Made by a program: the position numbers and the translations under genes. From positions 665,847,591-665,911,590 of the forward strand of contig OY856409.1 in the NCBI GenBank assembly GCA_963693085.1: DNA of 64,000 nt, in the 5' to 3' direction. A model generated the notes under the pieces. The model was not told the origin of the DNA and did not search any database. It saw only the letters and a list, made by a program, of their open reading frames with translations. Shown in pieces: positions 12,408 to 23,339 of this stretch. This DNA is from Alisma plantago-aquatica (taxonomy: Eukaryota > Streptophyta > Magnoliopsida > Alismatales > Alismataceae). Position 1 is the stretch's first letter, and each line of letters opens with the position of its first letter.

Positions 12408-12424
12408 CCCCCCCTAAGCTTGAA
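12408..12424 (-). other. Internal PPT-like motif after the third ORF
   Basis: TTCAAGCTTAGGGGGGG on the minus strand, about 60 bp downstream of the third ORF stop. It shares 14 consecutive bases with the terminal PPT. A counterpart lies at 61161-61177 in the second Athila element, in the same place relative to the ORF. Confidence 0.65.
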
Positions 12425-12483
12425 ATCGACTATGGCCTCATAGTAAAAAACAATATTAAAAGTTGGAACAGAGATACCGATTT

Positions 12484-14251
12484 ACTCTTCTGGCGGAGGT
12501 GGGTATTGTGGGGCCGTGGGGTCCCAGGATGGGTACTGCCCCTGAAAGCTGGGATCATACTGGGGCATGGGTGGAGGTTGTGGATACCCCCCAAAGTAGT
12601 TATGGCTCCAGTAATGATCATAAAAGGGCTGCTGCTGCATCTCCATCCTATGCAACCTGTCATGAATCTGTTATTGGTTGTCGAGGAGGAGGCGCTCATT
12701 TTTTAAGATAGCCCTATGATTGTCAAGTAACTGGTTTGTCGTCTCCTGAACACCAGTGTACACTATTGTATGGTGTTGCTGCGTTTGTTGTATATCCTGC
12801 AGCATGGCATACATTCCTTGCATGGAATAGACATCCTCGCTTGGCTGTGAGGGCGGTGGTGGTGGCGGAGGCTACGAAGATGAAGACGCACCCGGATGCA
12901 TGCGAGGACGCTTCCTAGGTGCCACTCGTGCCCGAAGAGGAGTGTATGCCTCCTCTTTCTCTTCAACCTCGTCGTCATTATTATTGTCATCGTCGTTGCT
13001 GCCATCTTCATCTGAGTCAGCAATGGCTATGATTGGCCATCAGAAATGTTGAGCACCCTCGATATGGAAGACAGGATCGGGAAGCGAGCATTCTTGATAT
13101 GCGTGGTTTACATGGCAATGAGCATATGGTAAACCATCTCAAAGCAAGATAAGATTGGATCGGTGAAGATGCTGCAAATTAACCTTGCTTCTACTGGAGA
13201 GAGGAGTAAGTTGCTAGAAATTCAACCCAAGGTAGGAGGCCATCGGTGTAATGAGCCCTCCAAAGTGAATTGGCGCCTTCCGCGTACTCCGCTTTATAGC
13301 CAACAACCACTACAGAAAGAATGCTCCCCAGTTGCACTCTTGGCACTTTAGTAGTTTATGCAAGAAAAACAAGTCCGTCTCCTGGAATTTGCTAAGAGAT
13401 AGATCACCCCTAGCAAATAGGGTAGAACACAGCATCCGATGAAGAATCTGCACGAACGGATGCTCGAAGTCTGCTACCGCTGCGTTGTGGTAGCTCACAG
13501 ATTTTCCCGGCGGCACCGTCACAAGCTCGGCGAAGATGGTGTCGTAGTTGGTCTGGTTATCTGGCCACCGGTAGTCATTTTGCCCATGGTTCCAGTTGTA
13601 GATGGAGTTGAACTGGAGGAGGGTGAGAGTGTAGTCATTATTGTACAGCCGAAAAGAAATGCGGCCCTTGATCCACTCACAATCCGTAGCGACAATGTCA
13701 TTGGGCACGACGCAGACGTCCAACGATGCCATGAATTCACCCACCATCTCCTTGTATGTCGGCCAGTCACCGAAGAATGGTTGGCCATCAGCATGGTATT
13801 CCTTCTCGTCGGGCGTCCTACTCGTGTGTCTCGCCTGCCCTTTTAGAACGTAGGCCAGATTAGCCTCGAACCCCAAGTTGCAGATCACCTCCCGGTCAAC
13901 ATAGCGGGTCGTCTTGATTTTCCTCTTCATGATCTCCTTGTAGATCTTCTTGACCTCCGCAGACGGATGGACAATCCGCAGGCGTGGGATCGATGCAGTC
14001 GGTGGAGGCATGAACTCCAGAATGTCCATCGGGTTGGCGCGTGAAGAAGACGCATCGGCAACATGCACCATGATTGCGGAAGAAGAAGAAGTAGAATAGA
14101 AAGAGGAGCTCGGTGAAGATCGGAGAAGGAAATCTTCGCTCGATGAAGAACGTGCTCCTGGATGCTTGTCGCTGGGCTCGGATTGCTCTGGAATACGCTC
14201 GGCACAGGTGGAGAAGAATTTCTCTGGAGTAGTGACGTCATATGACGACAA
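12484..14251 (-). pseudogene. Athila third ORF (post-pol protein), broken
   Basis: The first open part (14251-13310) encodes 313 residues: a Ser-rich N-terminus, then a globular region with motifs such as YKEMVGEF, YNNDYTLTLLQFN and FEHPFVQILHRML. It resembles the 'putative plant transposon protein' domain often found with Athila elements. After a TAG near 13307-13309 the same family sequence continues (LAIKRSTRKAPIHFGGLITP), then passes a frameshift and further stops. It ends in a Gln/Tyr/Pro-rich tail (HYWSHNYFGGYPQPP) with a stop at about 12484. The homologous ORF at 61281-62764 supports this extent. The protein sits where Athila elements carry an 'env-like' ORF, but I see no clear signal peptide or membrane span. 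Its function is unknown. Confidence 0.75.
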
Positions 14252-14292
14252 TCCTTCTCATATATAGTTGTGGCCGGCGCTGCTGTATGCCC

Positions 14293-14827
14293 GTCGATAC
14301 CATCGATGCGGGTCGATGGTATCGACACGGGTAGCACAATCCGTACTGTCGCTGGTATCGACGGTTGTCAATGGCTGGATTTGTGGGGCCCGGATCGCTG
14401 ATGTGTCGTTGGTATCGACCCATCCCCCGGATCGACTTTCTGGTTGCAGTGATCGCCGTTGATCTCCTCTCGCGGATCGGTGACGTGGCGCGTCGATACT
14501 ATCGACGCAAGTCAATAGTATCGACTTCCATTTAGGGAAACACCCTCACAAGGCCCGGTCGTCGCCTTCTGCCTGTAACTATTTTGATGCCATCGACAGG
14601 CCCATCGATGGTATCGACTTCACTGAGACAATTTCTTCTGAATATCTCTAGAGATCTCGATGGTAGCGACTGGCATGTCGATACTATCGACTTTGACTTT
14701 GCGATCAACCTGTTGGTGTGTCGATACTATCGACGAGGTCGTCGATAGTATCGACGCAGTGTGATTTCTGCAGTCGTCAACCTGTACCCCAGTCGATACC
14801 ATCGACGCAAATGTCGATGGTATCGAC
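14293..14827. repeat. Palindrome-pair array between pol and the third ORF
   Basis: About fifteen 15-bp palindromes of the LTR type (GTCGATACCATCGAC, GTCGATACTATCGAC and variants). Pair starts are 14293/14312, 14348/14367, 14492/14511, 14583/14604, 14656/14677, 14720/14741 and 14792/14813, with a single at 14405. Offsets are 19-21 bp throughout. The array lies just upstream of the third ORF, on its promoter or leader side. Confidence 0.9.
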
Positions 14828-15003
14828 CCTGCCTCAGTCATGCACAATGAGTAAACGATCACGGTATCTTTTTTACACTAAAAACAAAGTCAAAACAAAT
14901 CAAACTACGAATGTGAAAGAAACTAAACTAGAGTACCAATGGCTGGGTTGCCTCCCAACAAGCGCCCTTATTTAACATCTTAGGCTGGACGACATTTAGC
15001 TTC

Positions 15004-16638
15004 TCATGCATCTGGAAATGCCATGAGTTTGACCTCATTCACTTTCCTTGTGAAATCTTCACCAAAATACAATTTCAACCTTTGTCCATTGACCAGGAAT
15101 GTGGTCTCGCCATCACACACCAGGATTGCACCATGTGGTTTGACCTCCTCTACTGTGAATGGTCCACTCCATCGAGATTTCAACTTCCCAGGATGCATCT
15201 TCAACCTGGAGTTGAACAATAGGACACGGTCTCCTTTCTTGAAAATGCGCATTTGAATATGGCGATCGTGAATCAACTTTGTGCGCTCCTTGTAGATCCG
15301 TGAGCTTTCATATGCATTCATTCGTAGCTCGTCAAGTTCATTGAGTTCAAGTAACCTCTTCTTTCCCACTTCATCATAACTTAGATTTAGCTTCCTCATC
15401 GCCCAATGCACTTTATGCTCCAGTTCCACCGGTAAGTGACAGGCCTGGCCATAATCCAACCTAAAAGGCGTAGTGCCTATAGGTGTCTTAAACGCCATCC
15501 TGTATTCCCACAATGCATCCGATAGTAAAGTACTCCAATTCTTCCTTGTGGAAGCCACCGTACGCTCCAATATCTTCTTAATCTCCCTATTGGAGACCTC
15601 CACTTGTCCTTGAGTTTGCGGGTGGTACGGGGTACCAATGTTATGTTTGACCCTGTACTTTCTCAACAGTGCCGTGAACTTTTGATTTCGGAAGTGTGTA
15701 CCTCCATCACTTATGATCATCCTTGGTACACCAAACATGCAGAAAATATATTCTTTGACAAACCTGCACACTACAGTGGAATCATTAGTCCTTGTGGGTA
15801 TTGCCTCTACCCACTTCGACACATAATCAACATCCAAAAGAATGTACAAATTAGAATTTTAGGACACAAAGGGTCCCATAAAATCTATGCCCCATAAGTC
15901 AAATACCTCAACCTCCTGGAATACATTAAGGGGCATCTCTTGTCTTTTTGATATGTTGCCCACCCTTTGGCAGGAATCACATTGACGCACAAATGCATAA
16001 GCATCCCTAAACAAGGTAGGCCAGTATATGCCACTTTCCAGTACTTTGGCTGCAGTGCGAGAGCTTGCATGGTGTCCGCCCGTCGGTAGTGTGTGACAAT
16101 GACTAAGAACACTTTCGTATTCCTCCTCCGGCACAAACCTGCGTAAAACACCATCCCTGCATTGCTTCAAGAGAATAGGGTCATCCCAGAAATAATAACG
16201 TAAAGAATGGAAAATTTTCTTCTTCTCTTGGTACGTCCAATCATCCGGGATGATTTTGCAGGCAAGATAGTTCACAATATAAGAAAACCACGGGTCTTTC
16301 AATTTCACTTTCAAAAGTTGTTCGTCCGGAAATGTCTCGGTAATAGGTATGTGTAAATCCTTTTCATCTACCCTCTCTAACCTAGACAAATGGTCCGCGA
16401 CCACATTTTCAATCCCCGCCTTGTCTTTGATTTCGATATCAAATTCCTGTAAAAGCAAGATCCACCTAATCAATCTAGGTCTGGCATCCCTTTTCTCCAT
16501 CAAATACTTAATGGCGGCGTGGTCCGTCCATACCACAACTTTCGATCCAACTAGATATTGCCGAAATTTTTCAAAAGCAAAAACAACATCAAGTAATTCT
16601 TTCTCAGTAGTCGTGTAATTAAGTTGGGCATCATTCAA
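15004..16638 (-). pseudogene. Athila pol, RNase H-integrase part
   Basis: Continues pol after a one-base deletion in a T-run near 16640 that shifts the frame. RNase H motifs ([19 protein letters not shown]) are followed by the integrase HHCC region ([11 protein letters not shown] and CDSCQ). The core has the first Asp in [10 protein letters not shown], the second in IISDGGTHF and the Glu in [11 protein letters not shown]. The C-terminal segment [20 protein letters not shown] is characteristic of Athila. An in-frame TAA near 15857-15859 splits the core. Integrase inserts element DNA into the genome; this copy is inactive. Confidence 0.93.
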
Positions 16639-19364
16639 AGTTTTAGATGCATAAAAATCACAGCGGGTTTATTGTCTACCCATTGTCCCAACACAGCCCC
16701 AACCGCGAAATCGGATGCATCACACATTAGCTCAAACGGCTTGGTCCAATCTGGTGTTTGCAACACCGGTGCGGAAATCAGTTTTTCCTTAAGCATGTTG
16801 AACACATGTAGACATATTTCATTAAAGTAAAAAACAACATCTTTTTCTAAAAGCTCAGATAAAGGTTTGGCAATTTTAGAAAAATCTTTTATAAAATGAT
16901 GATAGAAACCGGCGTGACCTAAGAAACTCCGTACCCCTTTTACCGAATTTGGTGGGGGCAATTTGGAAATCACTTCAATTTTTACCGGGTCTACCTCCAA
17001 ACCATTGCTAGACACTTTATGTCCTAGCACTATTCCTTCACTCACCATCATGTGGCATTTCTCCCAATTGAGGACCAAATGTGTGTCCTCACAACGTTGT
17101 AGCATCTTATCCAGATTGTAAAGACACTCGTCAAAGGATGCACCATAAATAGAGAAATCATCCATAAAAACCTCTAGACATCGTTCTACCATATCAGAAA
17201 AAATGGCGAGCATACAACGCTGAAAGGTCGTTGGTGCATTACATAACCCAAAAGGCATACGGTGGCACGCAAACGTTCCATAAGGACAAGTGAAGGTCGA
17301 CTTCTCTTGGTCCTTAGGATCAATCAAAATTTGATTGTACCCCGAATAACCATACAGAAAACAAAAATGTGATCGGCCGGCTAAGCGCTCTAAAATTTGA
17401 TCAATAAATAGAAGAGGAAAGTGATCCTTTAGGGTAGAGGCATTCAATCGATGGTAATCTATGCAAACACGCCACCCGGTTACCAAGCGGGTCGTGACAG
17501 GTTCATTTAGAAGATTATGGGTAACAGTGATTCCCCCCTTTTTAGGGACTACCTATGTAGGACTCACCCACGTCGAGTCAGAAATAGCATAGATGATACC
17601 TGCAGAAAGAAGCTTAATCACCTCCTTCTTAACAACCTCCATCATGCTCGGATTTAGTCGACGTTACAGTTGAATCACCGGCTTGGCTCCCTCCTCGAGC
17701 CGAATCTTGTGCTGGCACAAAGTAGGGGAGATCCCCTTGATATCTGCAACCGACCACCCGAATGCTCCTCGATGGTTCTTCAACACAATAAGCAGTTGGT
17801 CCTCCTCCTCGGCACTCAGATAAGCCGATATAATCACAGGCAGCTTTTCTTCCTCAGCCAGAAATGCGTACTTCAGGTGTGGTGGCAACGGCTTCAACTC
17901 CAATTCTGGCGGGCTGATTAAAGATGATTGAAGCGGTGGTGGGAGTTTGCCTAAGTCTTCATAGTACCTTGCATAGAAGCACGACAACATCTGAAGCATC
18001 TTGGCACACTCCTGCAGTGACTTGCTTCTCATCCAATCATGTGTGATATTGACTAAGCAGGCTTCAAGTGGTAATTCTAGATGTACGTCAAAAACCGAAT
18101 TTGTTATAGCCTCATCTTCAGTAGAGGGAGGAATGTCCTCCTCCTCATCATTCGTAAAACCTACAACCTTGCTAAGGGATACCACCTTGGTCTGCTCCAT
18201 GATGTCCACAGCTAATGTCCCTTTTTCCACCTTGGTCATCACATGAGCCATATCTAAAAATGGCTTCCCTAGACAAAGTGAGAAATTGTGATCAAAATGC
18301 TTTACCATGTGGCACTGCTCCTTGGCTTTAAGTGACGTAGTGCTGGAAGGCATGACCATCTCGAAGTGATCATCGGCTATACCCAAGGTCAAACGACCTC
18401 TTCCCATCTCAAGTATCATGTCAGCTGTAGCTTGGAAGGGTCGTCCGAGTAGTAACTCATTGCCTTGTTCATCTTGCATCTCCATGATGACAAAATCTGC
18501 TAGAAATACAAATCGATCTACTTTCACTAGCACGTCTTCACAAATACCGTATGGCTTCACCACAGAATTGTCCGCCAATTGGATTGTCATGTTGCTCGGC
18601 CGTGACTCTTTTAATCCCAGCTTCTTGAATGTAGAGATGGGCATCAAGTTTATGCTCGCCCCGGAGTCACATAGCGCTTCACCAAACTTCACTTTCCCAA
18701 TGTAACAAGAGATGTTGAAGCAGCCCGGATCCTGCCTCTTTGGTGGCAATGTGCCCATGATGAAGGCACTCACCTGCTCGTTAAGCACTACAACCTCTGT
18801 GTCTGGGATTTTCCTCTTCTTGGTAATGATGTCTTTCAGAAATTTACCGTAAGAAGGGATTTGCTCAATTGCTTCCAATAATGGTATGTTGACTGAAAGC
18901 TTTCTGAAACTATCTAGAAACTTTTTAAACTGGGCATCCACTTTCCTTGCCTTTGCACTATTCGGATATGGGACCGGGACAACATGTACCCTTTGATGCG
19001 GTGGCACATAAGGTGTCCTTTTCTGCATCTCTTCCTCATATGCAATAGGATCTTCAATAGCATCCACTTCTATATCCGCAACTAGTTCTGTGACTGGTAT
19101 GGGTAGCTCCTCAGTGGCCTCACCTTCAATTTCTGCTTGGGGTTTGCTTGGTTCATCGGCTCTGGGGTTTAAAAGCTTCTTGCCACTCCTTAGCAAGATG
19201 GACTTCGCCTGTTGGTTTCCTCCTGGAATATTAGTGTTACCGGGAAAACCTTGATGCACCAGCTTCTTCAGATTGGCTATCTCTGCTGCCATTTGTGCCA
19301 TGGACGTCTCTATTGTCCTCATCTGAGCCCCATGGCTCTGCAATGTCTGCCTGAATTGGTTCAT
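16635..19364 (-). pseudogene. Athila pol, protease-RT part
   Basis: Same frame as gag upstream. The protease has CDSGASINLMP, and RT has LCNAPTTFQRCM and the active site FMDDFSIYG. The RNase H start CDASDFAVGAVLG falls just before the frameshift. Nonsense codons are TAA at 17664-17666 and TAG at 17553-17555, the latter in the spot before VVPKKGG where Athila proteins normally have Gln. The 5' part before the protease is a long linker rich in charged residues. Protease processes the polyprotein and RT makes cDNA. The copy is defective. Confidence 0.93.
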
Positions 19365-19373
19365 GAATTCCCC

Positions 19374-20504
19374 CTATTGCTTTATCTGTTGGCCAAAAGT
19401 AGCCATTAATTCTTGATTTTGCTTTATCACTTGGTTGAGCAACTCCGTGCTCTTATCCTCCACAATTGACTGGGGTTTTGCATCTGGGTCCTGCAAAAAG
19501 TTGTTTGGATCCTTCCAAGAGAACTTCTTGTCCTTCCTCCATGAGTAATCATTATTTCTATAACCTTGCTGCTGCCTCATGAATTTGACTTGTGCCTCAT
19601 CCTCGGACTTAGTATCTTCCTTTGCAAGCAGTTTCTTCGCAAGAAGGTCCATCTTCTCATTCATCTCCTTGATTGCTTTAGACTCCCCTAATACTCGAAC
19701 GTGCTCAACGGCGTCCCTGTCACCCCAAGATTGTTTCTTCGCCATGTTCTTAAGGATTTCCCAACACCTCGTATCTGTGTTGTTCAAGAAGAATCCTAAG
19801 CCTGCTGAATCGAGGTTACTTCTATCATGCTTGGAGAGAGAAAAATAGAAGATCTTAACATGAGTCTCCTTATCAAGCCCGTGACGCAGGCACCACCTAA
19901 GCATGATCTGAAACCTTTCCCAGGTCTCAGAGTAGGTCTCTCCTGCCTTCTGAGTGAAGTTGTGGATCTTCCTGATCATGTCATTGGTCTTCTCATGCGG
20001 GAAGAACCTTTCAAAGAAAACCTCTACCATGTGGTTCCAGGATTCCACATATTCATCATCCAGATTGTGCAACCACATGCGTGCATTCCCTACTAGAGAA
20101 CTCAGGAACAGCTTCAAGTAAAGTGTCTCTTGTGGAAATCTATCAATTTTTATCATGTCACAATTCTCCACAAATTGACTTATATGCGTGACTGGGTCTT
20201 CATTCTTGAGCCCATGGAATGCATTCGACTTCACCAGGTTGATTAATGTAGGGTCAATCTTGTATGTTGGAATATTGATCGCCTGCTTCTTGATCGGCTC
20301 ATTTAAAGCAGATGAAGAAGAAGCCTTGATCTTCTCCCATATTGTTTGTTCCTCTGCCATTTCTTGTTGTTCGGATTCTGAATCTGTTTCTTCTAAGTGG
20401 TCTTGATTGTGGCCTTCCTCATCGTCAGGTCCCGATAGTGGAACCTCTGGTGCCTGTTGCGTGTAGTCAGTACTACGCGTCTGCACCATGCACAGTACCT
20501 GCAA
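19374..20504 (-). CDS. Athila Gag (interrupted from pol by a TAG)
   Basis: Encodes 376 residues of the plant retrotransposon Gag type. An acidic, Gln-rich N-terminus precedes a capsid-like core (LKLFLSSLVGNARMWLHNL, WNHMVEVFFERFFPHEK, GETYSETWERFQ). A basic region follows, then a Gln-rich stretch. It is in frame with protease-RT and separated only by TAG at 19374-19376, so the ancestral product was one Gag-Pol frame. No zinc knuckle is evident. The start could be the ATG at 20504 or the second Met (residue 6, before VQTRS). Gag packages element RNA in particles. Confidence 0.9.
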   Translation of the reverse strand: MQVLCMVQTRSTDYTQQAPEVPLSGPDDEEGHNQDHLEETDSESEQQEMAEEQTIWEKIKASSSSALNEPIKKQAINIPTYKIDPTLINLVKSNAFHGLKNEDPVTHISQFVENCDMIKIDRFPQETLYLKLFLSSLVGNARMWLHNLDDEYVESWNHMVEVFFERFFPHEKTNDMIRKIHNFTQKAGETYSETWERFQIMLRWCLRHGLDKETHVKIFYFSLSKHDRSNLDSAGLGFFLNNTDTRCWEILKNMAKKQSWGDRDAVEHVRVLGESKAIKEMNEKMDLLAKKLLAKEDTKSEDEAQVKFMRQQQGYRNNDYSWRKDKKFSWKDPNNFLQDPDAKPQSIVEDKSTELLNQVIKQNQELMATFGQQIKQ

Positions 20505-20659
20505 AATGGGAAATTGAGTTCAGTACCATGCTAGACAACTACAAGATGCGAAAAAGAATAAGCTATGAATTCTGGAATTTATTTCAAACTAAATAATAAT
20601 AATAAAAAAGTGGCCTAGAGTGGCCGCTTGCAACACTCGTAGTGCCGACAATTGTCATG

Positions 20660-20677
20660 TCCCCGGCAACGGCGCCA
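20660..20677 (-). other. Athila primer-binding site (tRNA-Asp)
   Basis: On the minus strand TGGCGCCGTTGCCGGGGA, complementary to the 3' end of plant tRNA-Asp, lies 6 nt inside the 5' LTR. This fixes the element's orientation and lineage. Confidence 0.93.
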
Positions 20678-20683
20678 AAAACT

Positions 20684-22298
20684 TGACACGCTTTTTACGT
20701 GTGTAGAAACGCAAGTGTACGCTTCAATGTAATATAGGCCTTTGTGAGGCCCGAGTCAAACTCAGGGACACGTGAATTATCAGAGACTACTACAAACTAC
20801 TCGCAATCAGCTAGACCGATTAAAAAGTTGGAGGTTGTTGATAAAATTAAAAGAAAATAAAATTAAATAAAACAAAGCAATCGATTAAATGTTTAGTTTA
20901 ATCAATTTAAGTGGGAATCTTTAGGATTACAGTTTCACCACGGGTTATCCTTATATGAATTTCTATATAGTCACTCAGATTCATCTCTCTATCCGGGTAG
21001 TGGCCTGATATCAGATTTGACCACTGTCGTGGTACAATTTACTACCTATGTCTAGGTCGGTTCCACCGTCGTAGCAACTATACCCTAAACTAGGTGCATT
21101 AGAGTCGATCTCACGGTATCCACCATTAACCTTACACCACCTTGTTCAAGGGATTTGTCAATTAATGTGAATTTCGTCTCTTTTCAACCATTAATTCTTC
21201 TTTCAAAGTAATTAAGGGCATTAGGTTATTATTATGGTGATCAAGCATAACAATATAATTGAGACAATGAAATCATACCACGGATTTAAGAGATAAATGA
21301 TGAATTACTATGATAAAATTGTCATACAATGATTTCCCGGGCTACTCCCGGTCCTAAAGATAAAGGGCATTAGCCCCACATGTTCATCTCAAAGCAAAAC
21401 ATGGTAGAGAAAAGGGGAAACATGGAGAAAAACGTGATTGAGTGGTGAAACCCCTAAACGGAGAAGATCCAATCGCTCCTTGGTGTAGAATACACGTTCT
21501 CCCACCTTTCGGTGGTGGACATCATCTTCTTCGGCGTCCGGAACGACTGGGGCGTGCTTCTGGGCTCCGTTCTTCTCTCCACCCTTCTCGGGACGTGTGT
21601 AGCGGCTAATGACGTGATCGATTGCTCTTGGCCGCCGTCATTAGATATATTCTCCGAATTAGGTCGCCAAATTACCACAGCCGTCGGATTTAGATCAATC
21701 TGAAGCAAACATGTATCTAACGGTGTCGATACCATCGACGCGAGTCGATGGTATCGACCCTGCACTGTATCGGCTGGATTTCTTTTCTTTTCTTTTTCGC
21801 AACTGATGCCACCTCGATACCATCGACGCGGGTCGATGGTGTCGACATTCATAGGCGTCAATTTTGTCCTTTTACCTTCGATGTAGCTCCACTAGTCGAT
21901 GGTATCGACATTTGTGTCGATAGTATCGACTCTCTTTTCTGAAGCAACCTGATGTTATCTCGATACCATTGACTCTCCTGTCGATAGTATCGAGATTTTA
22001 CTGCTCCTTGCTGCTGGCTGCCTGTGGTCCGGTCGATGGTATCGACCACTGTCGATAGTATCGACAGCAGAAGATACTTGTTTTTCCTGAAATTTCAACA
22101 TGAAACCAAATAAGCTGAAACAAAACATATTCTTGTGATAATTTATGCTCAAAATACTGAAATAAGGGAGATTTGACATAGAGAATGATCATAGACCAAA
22201 GTAAATGAATTATGCAATATTAACCACCAAAATGACTAATAAATGCATAAAACACAAGTAAAATATGTCTCTAAATGCGACTTAAAATCATCGCATCA
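20684..22298 (-). repeat. Athila 5' LTR (1,615 bp)
   Basis: Plus-strand reading TGACACGC...GCATCA, homologous over its full length to 9301-10916 with scattered substitutions (about 6 in the first 145 bp). It contains the same five palindrome pairs at 21725-22071. Confidence 0.95.
21725..22071. repeat. Palindrome pairs in the 5' LTR
   Basis: The same layout as 10343-10683, for example 21725/21744. Compared with the other LTR, some units keep CG where that copy has CA, and one unit here has TG where that copy has CG. Confidence 0.9.
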
Positions 22299-22303
22299 AC
22301 TTG
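22299..22303 (+). repeat. Target-site duplication ACTTG, right copy
   Basis: Matches 9296-9300 and fixes both ends of the Athila insertion to the base. Confidence 0.93.
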
Positions 22304-23010
22304 CTTAGTGAATATTTTCAAAACAACATTCTCAGTGAACATACTCAATGAATTTGCTCAGTGAATATCTTCAAAACAAAATACTCAGTGAACATACTCA
22401 ATGAACTTGCTTAGTGAATATTTTCAAAACAACATTCTTAGTGAACATACTCAGTGAATTTGCTCAGTGAATATCTTCAAAACAAATTACTCAGTGAACA
22501 TACTTTGTGAACTTTCTTAGTGAATATTTTCAAAACAACATTCTTAGTGAATATACTCAGTGAATATCTTCAAAACAAATTACTCAGTGAACATACTTTG
22601 TGAACTTGCTTAGTGAATATTTTCAAAACAACATTCTTAGTGAACATACTCAGTGAATTTGCTCAGTGAATATCTTCAAAACAAAATACTCAGTGAACAT
22701 ACTCAGTGAACTTGCTTAGTGAATATTTTCAAAACAACTTTCTTAGTGAACCTACTCAGTGAATTTACTTAGTGAAATCTTCAAAACAAAATACTCAGTG
22801 AACATACTCAGTGAATTTGATCAGTGAATATTTTCAAAACAATATTCTCAGTGAACATACTCAGTGAATATTTTCCAAAACAAATTACTCAGTGAACATA
22901 CTTAGTGAACTTACTTAGTGAATTCTTCCAAGACAAACTGCTCAGTGAACCTTCTCAGTGAATATTTCTAAATTAATTGCTTAATGAGCTTTCTTAGTGA
23001 ACTTTTCCAA
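22299..23010 (+). repeat. Minisatellite 'CTCAGTGAAC', right part
   Basis: Continues the array broken at 9300, with about 14 higher-order units of CTCAGTGAACATA, CTCAGTGAATTTG and AATATTTTCAAAACAA. Removing the Athila insertion and one ACTTG rejoins the arrays in register. Confidence 0.9.
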
Positions 23011-23324
23011 ACAAATAAAGGATTGCTGAGTGAATTATCTGTGTTAGATATATATGTTTCTCTTTTGGTAAATATTCTTGGGTGATGATAGAAGTATGTT
23101 CTTTTATGCTTCTTCCTTTTAATAGTATGGACATCACATGTTAGGGGTTTATGCTCTGCATAAACATAAACAGTGATAAGGAGGAATTAATGAAACGAAC
23201 TTTGTGTGAGTTATAGATCAATGGTATCTCCATAACATTGAGAAGTTAGGTTGAGACTTGAGGGCATGATTAATGAATAATCTGTCCCTCCTTTTTCCTG
23301 GGATTTCGGGGACGAAATCCTTGT
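23011..23324 (+). other. Non-coding stretch before the second PPT
   Basis: About 310 bp without an open frame. The last 40 bp before the PPT align with the 3' untranslated tip of the chromovirus element at 3440-3480. Confidence 0.55.
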
Positions 23325-23334
23325 AAGGGGTGGA
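23325..23334 (+). other. Polypurine tract of the derivative
   Basis: AAGGGGTGGA lies 5 bp before LTR2, the same string and spacing as at 3481-3490. Confidence 0.85.
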
Positions 23335-23339
23335 TAATT

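Larger units (their letters stand above)
9301..22298 (-). mobile_element. Complete Athila-type Ty3/gypsy retrotransposon
   Basis: A 13.0-kb minus-strand element with both LTRs (20684-22298 as 5', 9301-10916 as 3') and an 18-nt primer site matching the tRNA-Asp 3' end. It has gag-pol, a third ORF and a PPT, and a perfect 5-bp target duplication ACTTG. The LTRs differ by only a few percent by eye, so insertion is fairly recent relative to its surroundings. Gag-pol is broken by several stops and one frameshift, so the copy is not autonomous. It sits inside the minisatellite of the chromovirus derivative. Confidence 0.95.

Noticed and set aside
14293..14827. CRISPR-like array of repeats and spacers
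   Set aside because: Units are 15 bp, variable and paired, in a plant retrotransposon; no cas genes and no constant repeat.
14268..14862. Frames repeating VDGID/IPST motifs
   Set aside because: Translation of the GTCGATGGTATCGAC palindromes; not protein.
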